Source: QFOX01 sp044237845 (GTDB lineage Bacteria; Pseudomonadota; Alphaproteobacteria; Rickettsiales; UBA3002). From it: a DNA stretch of 57,123 nucleotides. The stretch's first letter is position 1, and each line of letters opens with the position of its first letter. Position numbers and translations under genes: made by a program. Below the pieces are notes generated by a model. It was not told the DNA's origin. It ran no database searches and worked only from the letters and a program-made list of their open reading frames with translations. Location: contig JBIIEL010000011.1 of the NCBI GenBank assembly GCA_044237845.1, positions 1-57,123 of the forward strand. The letters run 5' to 3'. Below are positions 1 to 8,989 of the stretch, piece by piece.

Positions 1-573
1 AACGTCGATATCCGCCTTCGACGGTGTCGGGTCGCCACTGGGGTGGTTATGGAGCAGAATCACCGCCGCTGCTGAAAGTTCCAGCGCGCGTTTTACGATC
101 TCGCGTGGGTAGACCGGTGTGTGGTTGATGGTGCCGCGCTGCATGACTTCATCGGTAATCAGCGCGTGGCGATGGTTGAGGAATAGCACGCGGAATTCCT
201 CTACCTTGTTGTTGCCCATGGCGAGCTTGCAATAATCCATCAGTGCCGACCAGGACTGGATAATCGGCTGATCCGTAATTTCGGATTTGATGAGGCGCTG
301 CGCCGACACGCGGATGGTTTTGAGCGCAGCGATGGCAGCGTCGCCCACTTCGTCAACCGCACGTAGCGCTGATTCATCCGCATACATCACCTTCGCGAAG
401 GTGCCGAATTCCTTGAGCAGGCGCTTGGCCAGCGGTTTTACATCGCCTCGTGGCCGGGCGGAAAAGAGAATCAGCTCCAGCAATTCGTAGTCCGGAATGG
501 CCTCGCCGCCGACATCGAGAAAGCGCTCGCGCAGCCGTGCGCGGTGCCCCAGATAATGTGTGTCATCACTCAT
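1..573 (-). CDS. radC: RadC/JAB-domain (UPF0758) protein, 3'-truncated by window edge
   Basis: The reading frame opens at the ATG at 573 and runs off the left edge, giving 191 N-terminal residues. The N-terminus (MSDDTHYLGHRARLRERF) and the helix-hairpin-helix-like region are followed by the JAB/MPN core. The metal-binding signature HNHPSGDPTPSKADI sits at the very end, at about residues 175-189. The family is known as RadC/UPF0758; a DNA-repair role was historically claimed but its biochemical function is uncertain. It lies 57 bp downstream of hemA on the same strand, so co-transcription is possible. Only the short C-terminus after the JAMM motif is missing. Confidence 0.9.
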   Translation of the reverse strand, partial: MSDDTHYLGHRARLRERFLDVGGEAIPDYELLELILFSARPRGDVKPLAKRLLKEFGTFAKVMYADESALRAVDEVGDAAIAALKTIRVSAQRLIKSEITDQPIIQSWSALMDYCKLAMGNNKVEEFRVLFLNHRHALITDEVMQRGTINHTPVYPREIVKRALELSAAAVILLHNHPSGDPTPSKADIDV

Positions 574-630
574 ATGCCACGGTGTTAGCGGATGACATTT
601 GTAGAGGCAAATTATCTTTGAGATTGAGGA

Positions 631-1884
631 CTATGCAACCAGCCGCAGGCCGGAAGCTAACGCCACATCCGCCGGGTAGTGGATGCCAAGGCGAGCGAAA
701 ATTTCTACCAGCGCGTCGCGCAGGCCTTCCATCATCGCTGGACTATGGAACGGCGTCGGCGTGATGCGCAGGCGTTCCGTCCCTTTGCGGACGGTGGGGT
801 AGTTGATCGGCTGCACATACATCTGGTATTCTTCGAGTAGAATATCCGACGCCTGCTTGCAGAGCACGGGGTCGCCAATCATCACCGGCACGATATGGGT
901 TTCGTTCGCCAGCACAGGAATGCCCGCCTCGGCCAGCATGGATTTCAGCTGTTTGGCATTGGCCTGATGCTGCGCGCGCTCGGCGCCGGATTCCATGAGG
1001 TAACGGATGCTCGCATTCGCGCCCGCCGCAATCGCTGGCGGTTGTGAGGTGGTGAAAATAAAGCCCGGTGCCACGCTGCGGATCATGTCCACAATCACCC
1101 GGCGCGAGGCGATATAGCCGCCGATGACGCCGTAAGCTTTGGCGAGCGTGCCCTGGATGATGTCGACTTCGTCCATCAGCCCCTCGCGCTCGGCAATGCC
1201 GGCGCCACGTGGGCCATACATGCCCACGGCATGCACTTCGTCGAGATAGGTGAGGGCGTTATACTGCCGCGCGAGTGCACAGATTTCTTTGATTTTGCCG
1301 ATGTCGCCGTCCATTGAATACACGGACTCAAACGCGATGATTTTGGGGCGGCGGATGTCGGTTCCGGCCAGTAATTTCGCGAGGTGATCGACGTCGTTGT
1401 GGCGGAAAATTTTCTTCTCGGCGTTGCTCTGGCGGATGCCGTGGATCATCGACGCGTGGTTGTCGGAGTCGGAGAACATCACGCAATCCGGCAGCATGGC
1501 ACCCAGTGTGCTGAGCGCGGCTTCGTTGGCGATATAACCGGAGGTGAATACCAGCCCAGCCTCTTTCTGGTGCAGATCGGCAACGGTCGCCTCAAGCGTG
1601 GTAATTTTATGGTGGTTGCCGGAGATGTTACGCGTGCCGCCCGCGCCTGCGCCCATGCTATCGAGCGCGTTTTTCATCGCGCCGACAACGGCAGGGTGCT
1701 GCCCCATGCCGAGATAATCGTTCGCGCACCAGACGATGACTTCTTCGCCGGTGCGGGTCGAGCGGGCGCGGGGGAAATGACCGGCCATACGCTCCAGCTC
1801 CGTAAAGACGCGGTAGCGGCCTTCGGCGCGGATTTCTTTCAGCGACTGCTCAAAAATAGCGTCGTATGGAACGGTGGATGGCAT
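631..1884 (-). CDS. hemA: 5-aminolevulinate synthase
   Basis: PLP-dependent enzyme that condenses glycine and succinyl-CoA to 5-aminolevulinate, the first step of tetrapyrrole synthesis in alphaproteobacteria (Shemin pathway). It has 417 residues from the ATG at 1884. That start has a GAGGTG four bases upstream; the GTG at 1890 is itself part of this ribosome site. Visible landmarks are the glycine-rich AGAGGTRNISG, DEVHAVGMYG at about 215-224 (PLP-ring Asp), and GTLAKAYGVIGG with the Schiff-base Lys near 249. Length is normal. It lies between ctaA and radC on the same strand, fitting a heme-supply operon. A possible FNR-type box lies about 80 bp upstream (1964-1977). Identification is secure. 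Confidence 0.97.
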   Translation of the reverse strand: MPSTVPYDAIFEQSLKEIRAEGRYRVFTELERMAGHFPRARSTRTGEEVIVWCANDYLGMGQHPAVVGAMKNALDSMGAGAGGTRNISGNHHKITTLEATVADLHQKEAGLVFTSGYIANEAALSTLGAMLPDCVMFSDSDNHASMIHGIRQSNAEKKIFRHNDVDHLAKLLAGTDIRRPKIIAFESVYSMDGDIGKIKEICALARQYNALTYLDEVHAVGMYGPRGAGIAEREGLMDEVDIIQGTLAKAYGVIGGYIASRRVIVDMIRSVAPGFIFTTSQPPAIAAGANASIRYLMESGAERAQHQANAKQLKSMLAEAGIPVLANETHIVPVMIGDPVLCKQASDILLEEYQMYVQPINYPTVRKGTERLRITPTPFHSPAMMEGLRDALVEIFARLGIHYPADVALASGLRLVA

Positions 1885-1963
1885 TTTCACCTCAAGTTCT
1901 TGGCACTATTGCATTTACGTTTTCCAACAACAAGCAGATTTAACGATTTTTGATGCCGCCCAC

Positions 1964-1977
1964 TTGATCTAGGTCAT
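1964..1977 (-). promoter_or_regulatory. possible FNR/CRP-family binding site upstream of hemA
   Basis: The sequence TTGATctagGTCAT matches the FNR/FixK consensus TTGAT-N4-ATCAA at 8 of 10 positions. It is 80-93 bp upstream of the hemA start codon and overlaps the last codons of ctaA. In Rhodobacter, hemA is known to be controlled by FnrL, which gives the match some context. The call is an inference from a single site. Confidence 0.4.
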
Positions 1978-2999
1978 GCAATGCGGCGCATGCGATACAG
2001 AATGCGCAACATAATGCCTGTCAGCCACAGCGCGACCAGCTGGTGGGCGCTGGCGAGCGCAATATGGACGCCAGAAAGCAAAGTGGCGACTCCCAGCGCG
2101 AATTGCAGAAAAACCCCCATCAACAAAAGTTTCGCTGCAGGTTTTAGGGCTTCATGCGTCGCAAGCTTCTTGGCAAACAGCAGTACAGCCGCGCCCACCA
2201 CCAGCGCGCCAACGCGGTGCTGAAACTGCACGGTGAGCACCGAATCCACATGGTTGCGCCACCACGGGTCGAGCAGATAGAGGCCGTCCGGGATCAGTTG
2301 ACCGTCCATCAGCGGGTAGGTGTTATAGCTCAGCCCGGCGCGCAAACCCGCTACCAGCGCACCGAAAATGATTTGTAAAATAAGCAGTGCGAGCAAGGCC
2401 TTTGCGGCGAGAATTAGGCGGTTTGAAACGGGAAATTTCTCGTGCCCCAGCACTTGCCAACGCGTCCAGAGCAGCGCGCCATACAGGCTGAAAGCGAGAG
2501 TGAGGTGGAGTGCGAGCTTAATGGGGGCGACGCGTGGTTGGTCGACAAGCCCGCTCGCGACCATCACCCACCCCACAGTGCCTTGGGCGCCGACAAGCAG
2601 CGAAACCGCCAGCATCCGCCGGGTGAGGGCAGGGGGAAAGGCGCGGCGGGCGATGAAATAGAACGTGCCACCAACGATGACGAGGCCGATGATGCGTCCC
2701 AGTAGGCGGTGCAGATATTCCAGCCAGTAAATCCGCTCGAAATCAGCCACGGTGAAGCTGGAATTGACCTTTTGGAATTGTGGCGTTGCTTTATAGGAAT
2801 CGAACTCCGTTTGCCATGCCTGCTCGCTCATCGGCGGGAGGGTGCCGGAGAGCAGCTTCCACTCGACAATGGAAAGGCCGGATTCGGTGAGGCGCGTGAC
2901 GCCGCCGAGCGCCACCATGATAATCACCAGCGCAATTGATAACGACAGCCAGCGACGGATGGCGGGGAGATGGGCAGGCATGGGTGCAAAGCGGTTCAT
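1974..2999 (-). CDS. ctaA: heme A synthase (Cox15/CtaA family)
   Basis: Multi-pass inner-membrane heme-binding enzyme that oxidises the C8 methyl of heme O to give heme A for aa3-type cytochrome oxidase. The 341 residues from ATG 2999 (MNRFAPMP) include the family hallmark GGVTRLTESGLSIVEWK near the first membrane segment. They also include the heme-ligand His motifs EYLHRLLGR, KLALHLTLAF, QFQHRVGA and ASAHQLVALW. An in-frame start 36 bp further upstream (3035) would overlap the divergent gene's upstream region and adds nothing conserved. hemA follows 89 bp downstream, so heme synthesis and heme A synthesis are linked. Confidence 0.95.
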   Translation of the reverse strand: MNRFAPMPAHLPAIRRWLSLSIALVIIMVALGGVTRLTESGLSIVEWKLLSGTLPPMSEQAWQTEFDSYKATPQFQKVNSSFTVADFERIYWLEYLHRLLGRIIGLVIVGGTFYFIARRAFPPALTRRMLAVSLLVGAQGTVGWVMVASGLVDQPRVAPIKLALHLTLAFSLYGALLWTRWQVLGHEKFPVSNRLILAAKALLALLILQIIFGALVAGLRAGLSYNTYPLMDGQLIPDGLYLLDPWWRNHVDSVLTVQFQHRVGALVVGAAVLLFAKKLATHEALKPAAKLLLMGVFLQFALGVATLLSGVHIALASAHQLVALWLTGIMLRILYRMRRIA

Positions 3000-3057
3000 G
3001 CCGCGTCTGATAAACGATAACACTTGAAGCTGCAACGGCGTGCGCTATGGTGCCCAC

Positions 3058-4377
3058 ATGAAAACACATCGCTCATTGGCGGAACGCTGGCTATGGCTTG
3101 GCGTGACCGCGCTCGCTGCGGCGGGCCTTTATTCGCTCATCCCCGTGATTGGCCGCACGCCTCAGCTCAAAGGGCTGGGGGTGATGCAGCAACTGTTCGA
3201 CGTCGCACTTGTCGTGCATGTTAATCTCTCGGTCTATATCTGGTTTCTCGCGATGCTCGGTATGGGGCTGAGCCTGATGATGGAACAACATCGCGCTGCA
3301 TGGGGTATGTGGCTGAAAGCGGGGTTTGGGGTTACTGCGCTCGCCACATTGCTGATGGCGGCATCCCCGCTTGATCCGCACTGGGAAGTAATCAAAAGCA
3401 ACTATGTGCCAGTGCTCAATAATAAAACATTCCTGCTGTCGCTAGGGCTGTTGGTTTCCGGCTTGCTGGTGACGATGCTGCCGCCGGTGCTGACACATCT
3501 TTCTGCGGCACGGCTGCGGGCGCTCAGCCTGCAGGAATATGGATGGTTGACCGCGGCGCTGGTGGTGCTGCTCGCACTCCTCGGGTTTGCGATGAGCGCA
3601 GCGCATCTGCCCGAGGGTCTTGGGCTTTTCGACCATTACGAAATGCTGTTCTGGGCAGGTGGGCATATTCTGCAATTCGCCTTTACGCTGATTGTGATGG
3701 TGGCATGGCTGGCGCTGCTTGAGGCGATGTCGGTGGCACTGCCCTCACGTCGCTGGGTGCTGATGGCTTATTTACTCGCGCTGCTCGGTGCGGCGGCGAG
3801 CTTTGCCGGATTCGCCATCCACGCGCCGGAAACGGGCGAGTTTACCTATTATCAGACGCGGATCATGATTGAAATCGGCGGCCTTGGTGCTTCGCTGCTA
3901 GCGTTTTTGGTGGTGGGTCGTTTGAGCGCAGAGAAGCTGCCGTGCAATGCCTATACCTCAACGCTGATTATGTCGCTGCTGCTGTTTTTTGCCGGTGGCG
4001 CGCTGGGGCTGATGATTCAGGGGCAGAACGTGACCATTCCGGCGCATTACCACGGCATGATCGTGGGCATCACCCTCGCGCTAATGGGACTGGCCTATAG
4101 CGTGCTACCGCGTTTTGGTTATCAACCCGTTGCCACGACTCGCATGGCTTTCTTACAACCGATTGTCTACGGTGTGGGGCAGTTGATGCATATAGGCGGT
4201 CTTGCCTATTGTGGAGGATACGGTATTTTACGGAAAACCGCGGGAGGGTTCGAGAATCTATCACCGGACATAAAGGTTGCTTTGGGTATTTTTGGCCTAG
4301 GCGGGCTGCTCGCCATTATCGGAGGTGTTCTGTTTGTGGTGGTGATGCTGCGGTTGAAGCGCGTGTCATCAGTTTAG
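3058..4377 (+). CDS. heme-copper oxidase subunit I-like membrane protein (cbb3/NOR-like, degenerate)
   Basis: About 12 hydrophobic segments over 439 residues from ATG 3058. Histidine motifs line up with heme-copper oxidase helices. VHVNLSVYIW resembles the low-spin heme ligand on helix II, WAGGHILQF resembles the helix VI CuB ligand (as in cbb3 WWYGH), and AHYHGMIVG resembles the helix X His-x-His. The usual adjacent His-His CuB pair of helix VII is not evident; only FAIHAPETGEF with one His is seen in that place. It is divergent from ctaA with a 58-bp gap, which supports a respiratory heme role. No subunit II/III genes are nearby. It could be a non-catalytic or nitric-oxide-related family member. 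Confidence 0.6.
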   Translation: MKTHRSLAERWLWLGVTALAAAGLYSLIPVIGRTPQLKGLGVMQQLFDVALVVHVNLSVYIWFLAMLGMGLSLMMEQHRAAWGMWLKAGFGVTALATLLMAASPLDPHWEVIKSNYVPVLNNKTFLLSLGLLVSGLLVTMLPPVLTHLSAARLRALSLQEYGWLTAALVVLLALLGFAMSAAHLPEGLGLFDHYEMLFWAGGHILQFAFTLIVMVAWLALLEAMSVALPSRRWVLMAYLLALLGAAASFAGFAIHAPETGEFTYYQTRIMIEIGGLGASLLAFLVVGRLSAEKLPCNAYTSTLIMSLLLFFAGGALGLMIQGQNVTIPAHYHGMIVGITLALMGLAYSVLPRFGYQPVATTRMAFLQPIVYGVGQLMHIGGLAYCGGYGILRKTAGGFENLSPDIKVALGIFGLGGLLAIIGGVLFVVVMLRLKRVSSV

Positions 4378-4496
4378 CGTCAGCAATATATGCTAGTGAA
4401 GCAATCAACAGAGGATGCGGATTTTCTTGTCGAAAGCCAATTCCTGTGGAATATAACGCCTAACGCCTTAACCCTTCTGACTCTTTGGAGAGATAT

Positions 4497-5024
4497 ATGA
4501 AATATGTTACCCGCTCTGTTCTTGCGATTGCTGCATCGTCGTTGCTGCTCGCCGCGTGCGACGGGCGCCAGAACGCTTACAACGCCCAGCAAGGCGGTAT
4601 TACTGGTGGTGGCGGATTCAGTAAGTCCGATGTGGGAACCGGTATCGGCGCGATTGCAGGCGGTGTAGCCGGCGCGCAGTTTGGTAAGGGTGATGGTCGT
4701 CTGTTGACGACAGCGCTTGGTGCGTTGGCTGGAGCGGCGGTTGGCAACTCTGTTGGTGCCTCGCTCGACCGTGCGGACATGACCTACTACAACACCGCAC
4801 AGCAGCGTGCGCTCGAAACCGCGCAAGCTGGCCAGTCGCTGCCGTGGAACAACCCAGAATCGGGCAACTCCGGCTCGTTTACTCCGGCTAAGCCGTATAA
4901 GGCTGCGGATGGCACCTATTGCCGCGAATTCAGCCAAAAAATCAACGTGGGCGGCAAAACCGAATCCGGTTACGGCACGGCGTGCCGCCAGCTGGATGGT
5001 TCGTGGCAGATAGTCTCGCAGTAA
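4497..5024 (+). CDS. glycine-zipper outer-membrane lipoprotein, 17-kDa surface antigen-like
   Basis: 175 residues from ATG 4497, preceded by TTGGAGAGATAT; the in-frame TTG at 4485 lies in that ribosome site. A signal peptide ends in the lipobox LLLAAC with lipidated Cys21. A glycine-zipper repeat (GTGIGAIAGGVAGAQFGKGDG, then LTTALGALAGAAVGNSVGASLD) follows at about residues 45-90. The C-terminal domain has two Cys (GTYCREFSQ and GTACRQLDGSW), typical of the rickettsial 17-kDa antigen/OmpA-like lipoprotein family. The family is thought to be envelope-associated. It stands alone 119 bp after the oxidase-like gene and just upstream of fabI. Confidence 0.85.
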   Translation: MKYVTRSVLAIAASSLLLAACDGRQNAYNAQQGGITGGGGFSKSDVGTGIGAIAGGVAGAQFGKGDGRLLTTALGALAGAAVGNSVGASLDRADMTYYNTAQQRALETAQAGQSLPWNNPESGNSGSFTPAKPYKAADGTYCREFSQKINVGGKTESGYGTACRQLDGSWQIVSQ

Positions 5025-5053
5025 CCTGACCCTCTAACTAAGTGAGTACCCCC

Positions 5054-5896
5054 ATGGCGAATAGCGAAATGGAAACTGAACACACCATTCCGACCGGAAC
5101 CTTAATGAAAGGCAAACGTGGCCTGATTATGGGCGTCGCCAACGATAAGTCCATCGCCTGGGGGATCACTCAGTATTTGGCGGCACAAGGTGCTGAGATC
5201 GCTTTCACCTATCAGGGGGAAGCGCTGGAGCGCCGGGTGCGTCCACTCGCGGAATCGGTGGGCGGTAAGCTCATCCTGCCGTGCGATGTGTCGGACATGG
5301 CCAGTGTCGACGCAGTGTTCGCAACGCTCGAGAAAGAGTGGGGTAGCCTTGACTTTATTGTTCATGCTATCGGTTTCTCCGACAAGAAAGAGCTCGAAGG
5401 CCGCTATGTGGACACTTCGCTGCCGAACTTCCTGATGACCATGAACATCAGCGTGTATTCGTTCACCGCAGTCGCCAAACGTGCCGCCGCGTTGATGAAA
5501 AACGGTGGGTCGATGCTGACGCTCAGCTATCTCGGCGCGGAACGCGTGACGCCGAATTACAACGTCATGGGTATTGCCAAAGCAGCGCTTGAAACCTCGG
5601 TAAAATACCTCGCGGTGGATCTGGGCGGGCAGAATATTCGCGTGAATAGCATTTCAGCAGGGCCGATTAAAACGCTCGCGGCCATGGGTATCAGTGATTT
5701 CCGCTATATCCTCAAATGGAACGAGCTCAACAGCCCGCTCAAGCGCAACACCACGATCGAAGACGTGGGCGGTGCTGGCCTGTTCCTGCTTTCTGACCTT
5801 GGCTCTGGCACCACGGGTGAGAACCTGCATGTCGATTCCGGCTACCATGTCGTCGGCATGAAAGCGATCGATGCGCCAGATATTGCATTGGTGTAG
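5054..5896 (+). CDS. fabI: enoyl-[acyl-carrier-protein] reductase (NADH), FabI
   Basis: Short-chain dehydrogenase that performs the last reduction in each fatty-acid elongation cycle. It has 280 residues from ATG 5054; a GTG at 5042 is an alternative adding four residues. The nucleotide-binding start GLIMGVANDKSIAWG is diagnostic of FabI rather than ordinary SDRs. The catalytic Tyr-x6-Lys pair is in NYNVMGIAK (about Y169 and K176). INVRVNSISAGPIKTLA-type sequence and a C-terminal GENLHVDSGYHV follow. aroC begins 21 bp downstream with a UUCG hairpin in between, so the two are probably co-transcribed. Confidence 0.96.
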   Translation: MANSEMETEHTIPTGTLMKGKRGLIMGVANDKSIAWGITQYLAAQGAEIAFTYQGEALERRVRPLAESVGGKLILPCDVSDMASVDAVFATLEKEWGSLDFIVHAIGFSDKKELEGRYVDTSLPNFLMTMNISVYSFTAVAKRAAALMKNGGSMLTLSYLGAERVTPNYNVMGIAKAALETSVKYLAVDLGGQNIRVNSISAGPIKTLAAMGISDFRYILKWNELNSPLKRNTTIEDVGGAGLFLLSDLGSGTTGENLHVDSGYHVVGMKAIDAPDIALV

Positions 5897-5912
5897 CGTT
5901 CGCGCTACCAAT
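5887..5912 (+). other. UUCG-loop hairpin between fabI and aroC
   Basis: GTAGCG-TTCG-CGCTAC forms a perfect 6-bp stem closed by a stable UUCG tetraloop. It is extended by ATTG/CAAT after a 2-nt bulge. It starts inside the last fabI codons and ends six bases before the aroC ATG. No T-run follows, so it is not an obvious intrinsic terminator. It may affect mRNA stability or aroC initiation. Confidence 0.35.
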
Positions 5913-5917
5913 GCCGC

Positions 5918-6994
5918 ATGGCTAGCAATTCTTTCGGTACGATTTTCAAATTCACCACGTGGGGCGAAAGCCATGGCGAGGCCATTGGCTGCGTGATTGA
6001 CGGCTGCCCGTCGCTGATTCCGCTCTCGGAAGCCGATATTCAGCCATGGCTCGACAAGCGCAAGCCAGCGCAGAGCAAATTCACCACCCAGCGTAAAGAA
6101 TCGGACACCGTAAAAATTCTGAGCGGCGTGTTCGAAGGCAAAACCACTGGCACCCCCATCTCGCTGATTATTTACAACGAAGACCAGAAGTCGAAAGACT
6201 ACGAGCAGATTAAAGACAGCTTCCGCCCTGGCCACGCGGATTATACCTATCAGGCGAAATACGGCATTCGCGACTATCGCGGCGGCGGGCGCAGCAGTGC
6301 ACGCGAAACCGCGATGCGTGTCGCGGCAGGTGCCGTTGCGCGCAAGCTGCTTGCAGCAGTGGGCATTTCGGTGAAGGGTTACCTGGTGCAGGTGGGGGAT
6401 GACGCAATCGACCGCGCGAATTTTCAGCTAGGTGAAATTGAAAATAACCCCTTCTGGTCGCCAGATGCGAAGGCTGCCGCACGCTGGGAGAAAACGCTGG
6501 ATGAGGTGCGCAAGTCTGGCTCCTCCCTCGGCGCGGTGATTGAAGTGGTGGCTGAAGGCGTGCCCGCCGGCCTCGGCGAGCCAATTTACGACAAGCTCGA
6601 TTCCGACCTCGCCCGCGCGATGATGAGCATCAATGCTGTCAAAGCCGTGGAAATTGGCGATGGTTTCGCCGCCGCAGCACTGCGCGGTGAGCAGAATGCG
6701 GATAGGCTCCGTGCCGGTGCGAATAGTAAAATAGATTTCCTCTCCAATCACGCAGGCGGCATCCTCGGCGGCATCAGCAGTGGCCAGCCGGTCGTCGTGC
6801 GCTTTGCAGTGAAACCAACCAGTTCGATCCTCACCCCGGTGGAAACAATTACGGCCTCGGGCGAGAATACGGAAATCGTTACCAAAGGTAGGCATGACCC
6901 CTGCGTGGGCATCCGCGCCGTGCCAGTGGGCGAGGCGATGATGGCCTGCGTGTTGGCCGACCATCTGCTGCGCTTTCGGGCGTATAAAGCCTAG
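5918..6994 (+). CDS. aroC: chorismate synthase
   Basis: FMN-dependent enzyme converting 5-enolpyruvylshikimate-3-phosphate to chorismate, the feed for the trp genes at 15-19.6 kb. It has 358 residues, the usual length. Signature segments are TTWGESHGEAIGCVIDGCP at the N-terminus, RPGHADYTYQAKYGIRDYRGGGRSSARET in the centre, and GRHDPCVGIRAVPVGEAM near the C-terminus. It follows fabI closely; htpG begins 57 bp downstream. Confidence 0.97.
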   Translation: MASNSFGTIFKFTTWGESHGEAIGCVIDGCPSLIPLSEADIQPWLDKRKPAQSKFTTQRKESDTVKILSGVFEGKTTGTPISLIIYNEDQKSKDYEQIKDSFRPGHADYTYQAKYGIRDYRGGGRSSARETAMRVAAGAVARKLLAAVGISVKGYLVQVGDDAIDRANFQLGEIENNPFWSPDAKAAARWEKTLDEVRKSGSSLGAVIEVVAEGVPAGLGEPIYDKLDSDLARAMMSINAVKAVEIGDGFAAAALRGEQNADRLRAGANSKIDFLSNHAGGILGGISSGQPVVVRFAVKPTSSILTPVETITASGENTEIVTKGRHDPCVGIRAVPVGEAMMACVLADHLLRFRAYKA

Positions 6995-7051
6995 GGGTTG
7001 CAGGACGCTTCTGCCGCCCTATATCAGCATCCCATACATCACGAGGGTACC

Positions 7052-8932
7052 ATGACCAACGACGTTGAAACCAAAACTTTTGCTGCAGAAACCGCACGGG
7101 TGCTGCATCTGATGATTCACGCGCTTTATACCAATCGTGATATTTTTCTGCGCGAGTTGATCAGCAATGCGTCGGACGCGTGCGATAAACTGCGTTTCGC
7201 CGCGGTAACGGATAGTGCGCTGCTCAAGGATCAGCCAGAGCTTTCGATTCACCTCACCCTCGATGAAAAAGCAAAAACCCTGACGATTACCGATACGGGC
7301 ATCGGCATGAACCGTGAGGACATGATCGCGAATTTGGGCACAATTGCGAAGTCCGGCACCTCGGAATTTTTGAGCAAAATGAGCGAGGATAATGCGAACG
7401 CCGTAAACCTCATCGGCCAGTTTGGTGTGGGGTTCTACTCCTCGTTCATGGTCGCGGATAAGGTGACGGTCACCAGTCGCAAGGCGGGCGAAGACGCAAG
7501 CTGGATGTGGGAATCCGACGGGCAGGGCGGCTATACGGTTGCACCTGCTGAAGCGCGGGCGCGGGGCACCTCCATCACACTGCACCTGAAGGAGGAGGCA
7601 AAGGAATATCTCGACCGCCACCGCCTTGGCCATATTGCGAGCACCTATTCGGACCATATCGATTTCCCGATTACGCTCACTGATGCGGAGGGTGTCACGC
7701 ATACGCTGAACGAGGCCTCGGCGATCTGGACGAAGCCGAAAGCCTCGCTGACGGAGGAGCAGTATCAGGAATTCTATCGCCATGTGGCGCACAGCCCGGA
7801 GAAGCCGTGGGCGGTGCTGCATAATAAGGCGGAGGGGAAGGTGGAATACACCAACCTGCTGTTCATTCCGGGCATCAAACCGCTCGACCTGTTCCACCCG
7901 GAGCGCAAGCGCCGCGTGAAGCTCTATGTAAAACGCGTCTATATCACGGATGAAGGTGTGGAGCTGATTCCGCACTATCTGCGCTTCCTGCGTGGGGTGG
8001 TGGATTCGGCAGATCTGCCGCTCAATATCAGCCGCGAGACGCTGCAAAAATCGCCGGTGCTCGATACGATCCGAGAATCGGTGACTGGGCGCGTGCTCAG
8101 CGAACTGAAGAAACGCGCCGAGAAGGACATGACGGACTACGCCGTGTTTTGGGAGAATTTCGGTGGCGTGCTGAAAGAAGGCTTGTGCGAGAGCATGGCG
8201 CCGCGCGATAAAATCCTTGAATGCTGTGCATTTTACACCCGTTCCTCGCGGGAGAAGCTGATGACGATCGCGGAATATAAAGCCAATATGCGCGAGGGGC
8301 AGGAGGCGGTTTACTACCTGAGCGGCGATTCGATTGCTGCGCTCAAATCCAGCCCGCAGCTCGAAGGTTTCACCAAACGCGGCATCGATGTGCTGCTGCT
8401 CACCGACCATGTCGATGATTTCTGGACGAACGTGACGCTGAAATATGGCGATGTGCCATTCCGCTCGGTCATCAAGGCGGGCGCCGATCTCGAGAAGTTT
8501 GCGGTCGAGGGCGAAACGAAAGAAGAAGCGGTTGAAGCTGAAAAAAGCGACAGTATCGAGGCGCTGATGGCGGCGATGAAGACACTCTATGGCGATGCGG
8601 TGAAAACGGTGCGCACCACGCGTAAGCTTTCAGAAACACCGATCTGCCTGAGCGTCGGCGAGGGCGATATGGACATGCGGATGGAGCGGTTTCTGACCGA
8701 GCATAAGCAACTGCCTAAGCGCGCCGCCAAAATCGTTGAGATCAACCCGAGCCATGCGGTGATACAGTCGCTCGCCGCGCGGGTGGCGGCAGGCGGCATG
8801 AATGCGGATACGGAAGACGCACTGTGGTTACTGTATGATCAAGCGCTGATTGCGGAGGGCGAACCCGTGACCGACAGCAGCGCCTTCGCCCGCCGTTTAG
8901 GTCAGTTTATGGCGAAGGGGCTTGCGGCGTAA
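7052..8932 (+). CDS. htpG: molecular chaperone HtpG (bacterial Hsp90)
   Basis: ATP-dependent cytosolic dimeric chaperone. It has 626 residues from ATG 7052, which is preceded by GAGGG; an upstream in-frame TTG at 6998 adds a non-conserved tail. The GHKL ATPase motifs are clear: YTNRDIFLRELISNASDACDKLRF, DTGIGMNREDMIANLGTIAKSGT, and GQFGVGFYSSFMVAD. The middle domain has FNISRE-like LPLNISRETLQ and the C-terminal dimerisation domain is present. A bidirectional hairpin terminator follows at 8938. No heat-shock element was recognised. Confidence 0.97.
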   Translation: MTNDVETKTFAAETARVLHLMIHALYTNRDIFLRELISNASDACDKLRFAAVTDSALLKDQPELSIHLTLDEKAKTLTITDTGIGMNREDMIANLGTIAKSGTSEFLSKMSEDNANAVNLIGQFGVGFYSSFMVADKVTVTSRKAGEDASWMWESDGQGGYTVAPAEARARGTSITLHLKEEAKEYLDRHRLGHIASTYSDHIDFPITLTDAEGVTHTLNEASAIWTKPKASLTEEQYQEFYRHVAHSPEKPWAVLHNKAEGKVEYTNLLFIPGIKPLDLFHPERKRRVKLYVKRVYITDEGVELIPHYLRFLRGVVDSADLPLNISRETLQKSPVLDTIRESVTGRVLSELKKRAEKDMTDYAVFWENFGGVLKEGLCESMAPRDKILECCAFYTRSSREKLMTIAEYKANMREGQEAVYYLSGDSIAALKSSPQLEGFTKRGIDVLLLTDHVDDFWTNVTLKYGDVPFRSVIKAGADLEKFAVEGETKEEAVEAEKSDSIEALMAAMKTLYGDAVKTVRTTRKLSETPICLSVGEGDMDMRMERFLTEHKQLPKRAAKIVEINPSHAVIQSLAARVAAGGMNADTEDALWLLYDQALIAEGEPVTDSSAFARRLGQFMAKGLAA

Positions 8933-8937
8933 CAAAA

Positions 8938-8960
8938 AACCCCGCCGAATGGGCGGGGTT
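8938..8960. terminator. hairpin terminator between htpG and the convergent DUF465 gene
   Basis: The arms AACCCCGCC (8938-8946) and GGCGGGGTT (8952-8960) form a 9-bp GC-rich stem with a 5-nt loop. An A-run directly to the left (8933-8939) becomes a U-run on the minus strand. It therefore suits the minus-strand DUF465 gene best, and also sits six bases after the htpG stop. Confidence 0.8.
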
Positions 8961-8989
8961 GATGTTATTGGTACGTAGTAATGCGTCGG

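Noticed and set aside
7019..8410. 463-codon minus-strand open frame inside htpG
   Set aside because: It lies wholly opposite a complete htpG, has no protein-like motifs, and arises from the codon bias of the real gene.
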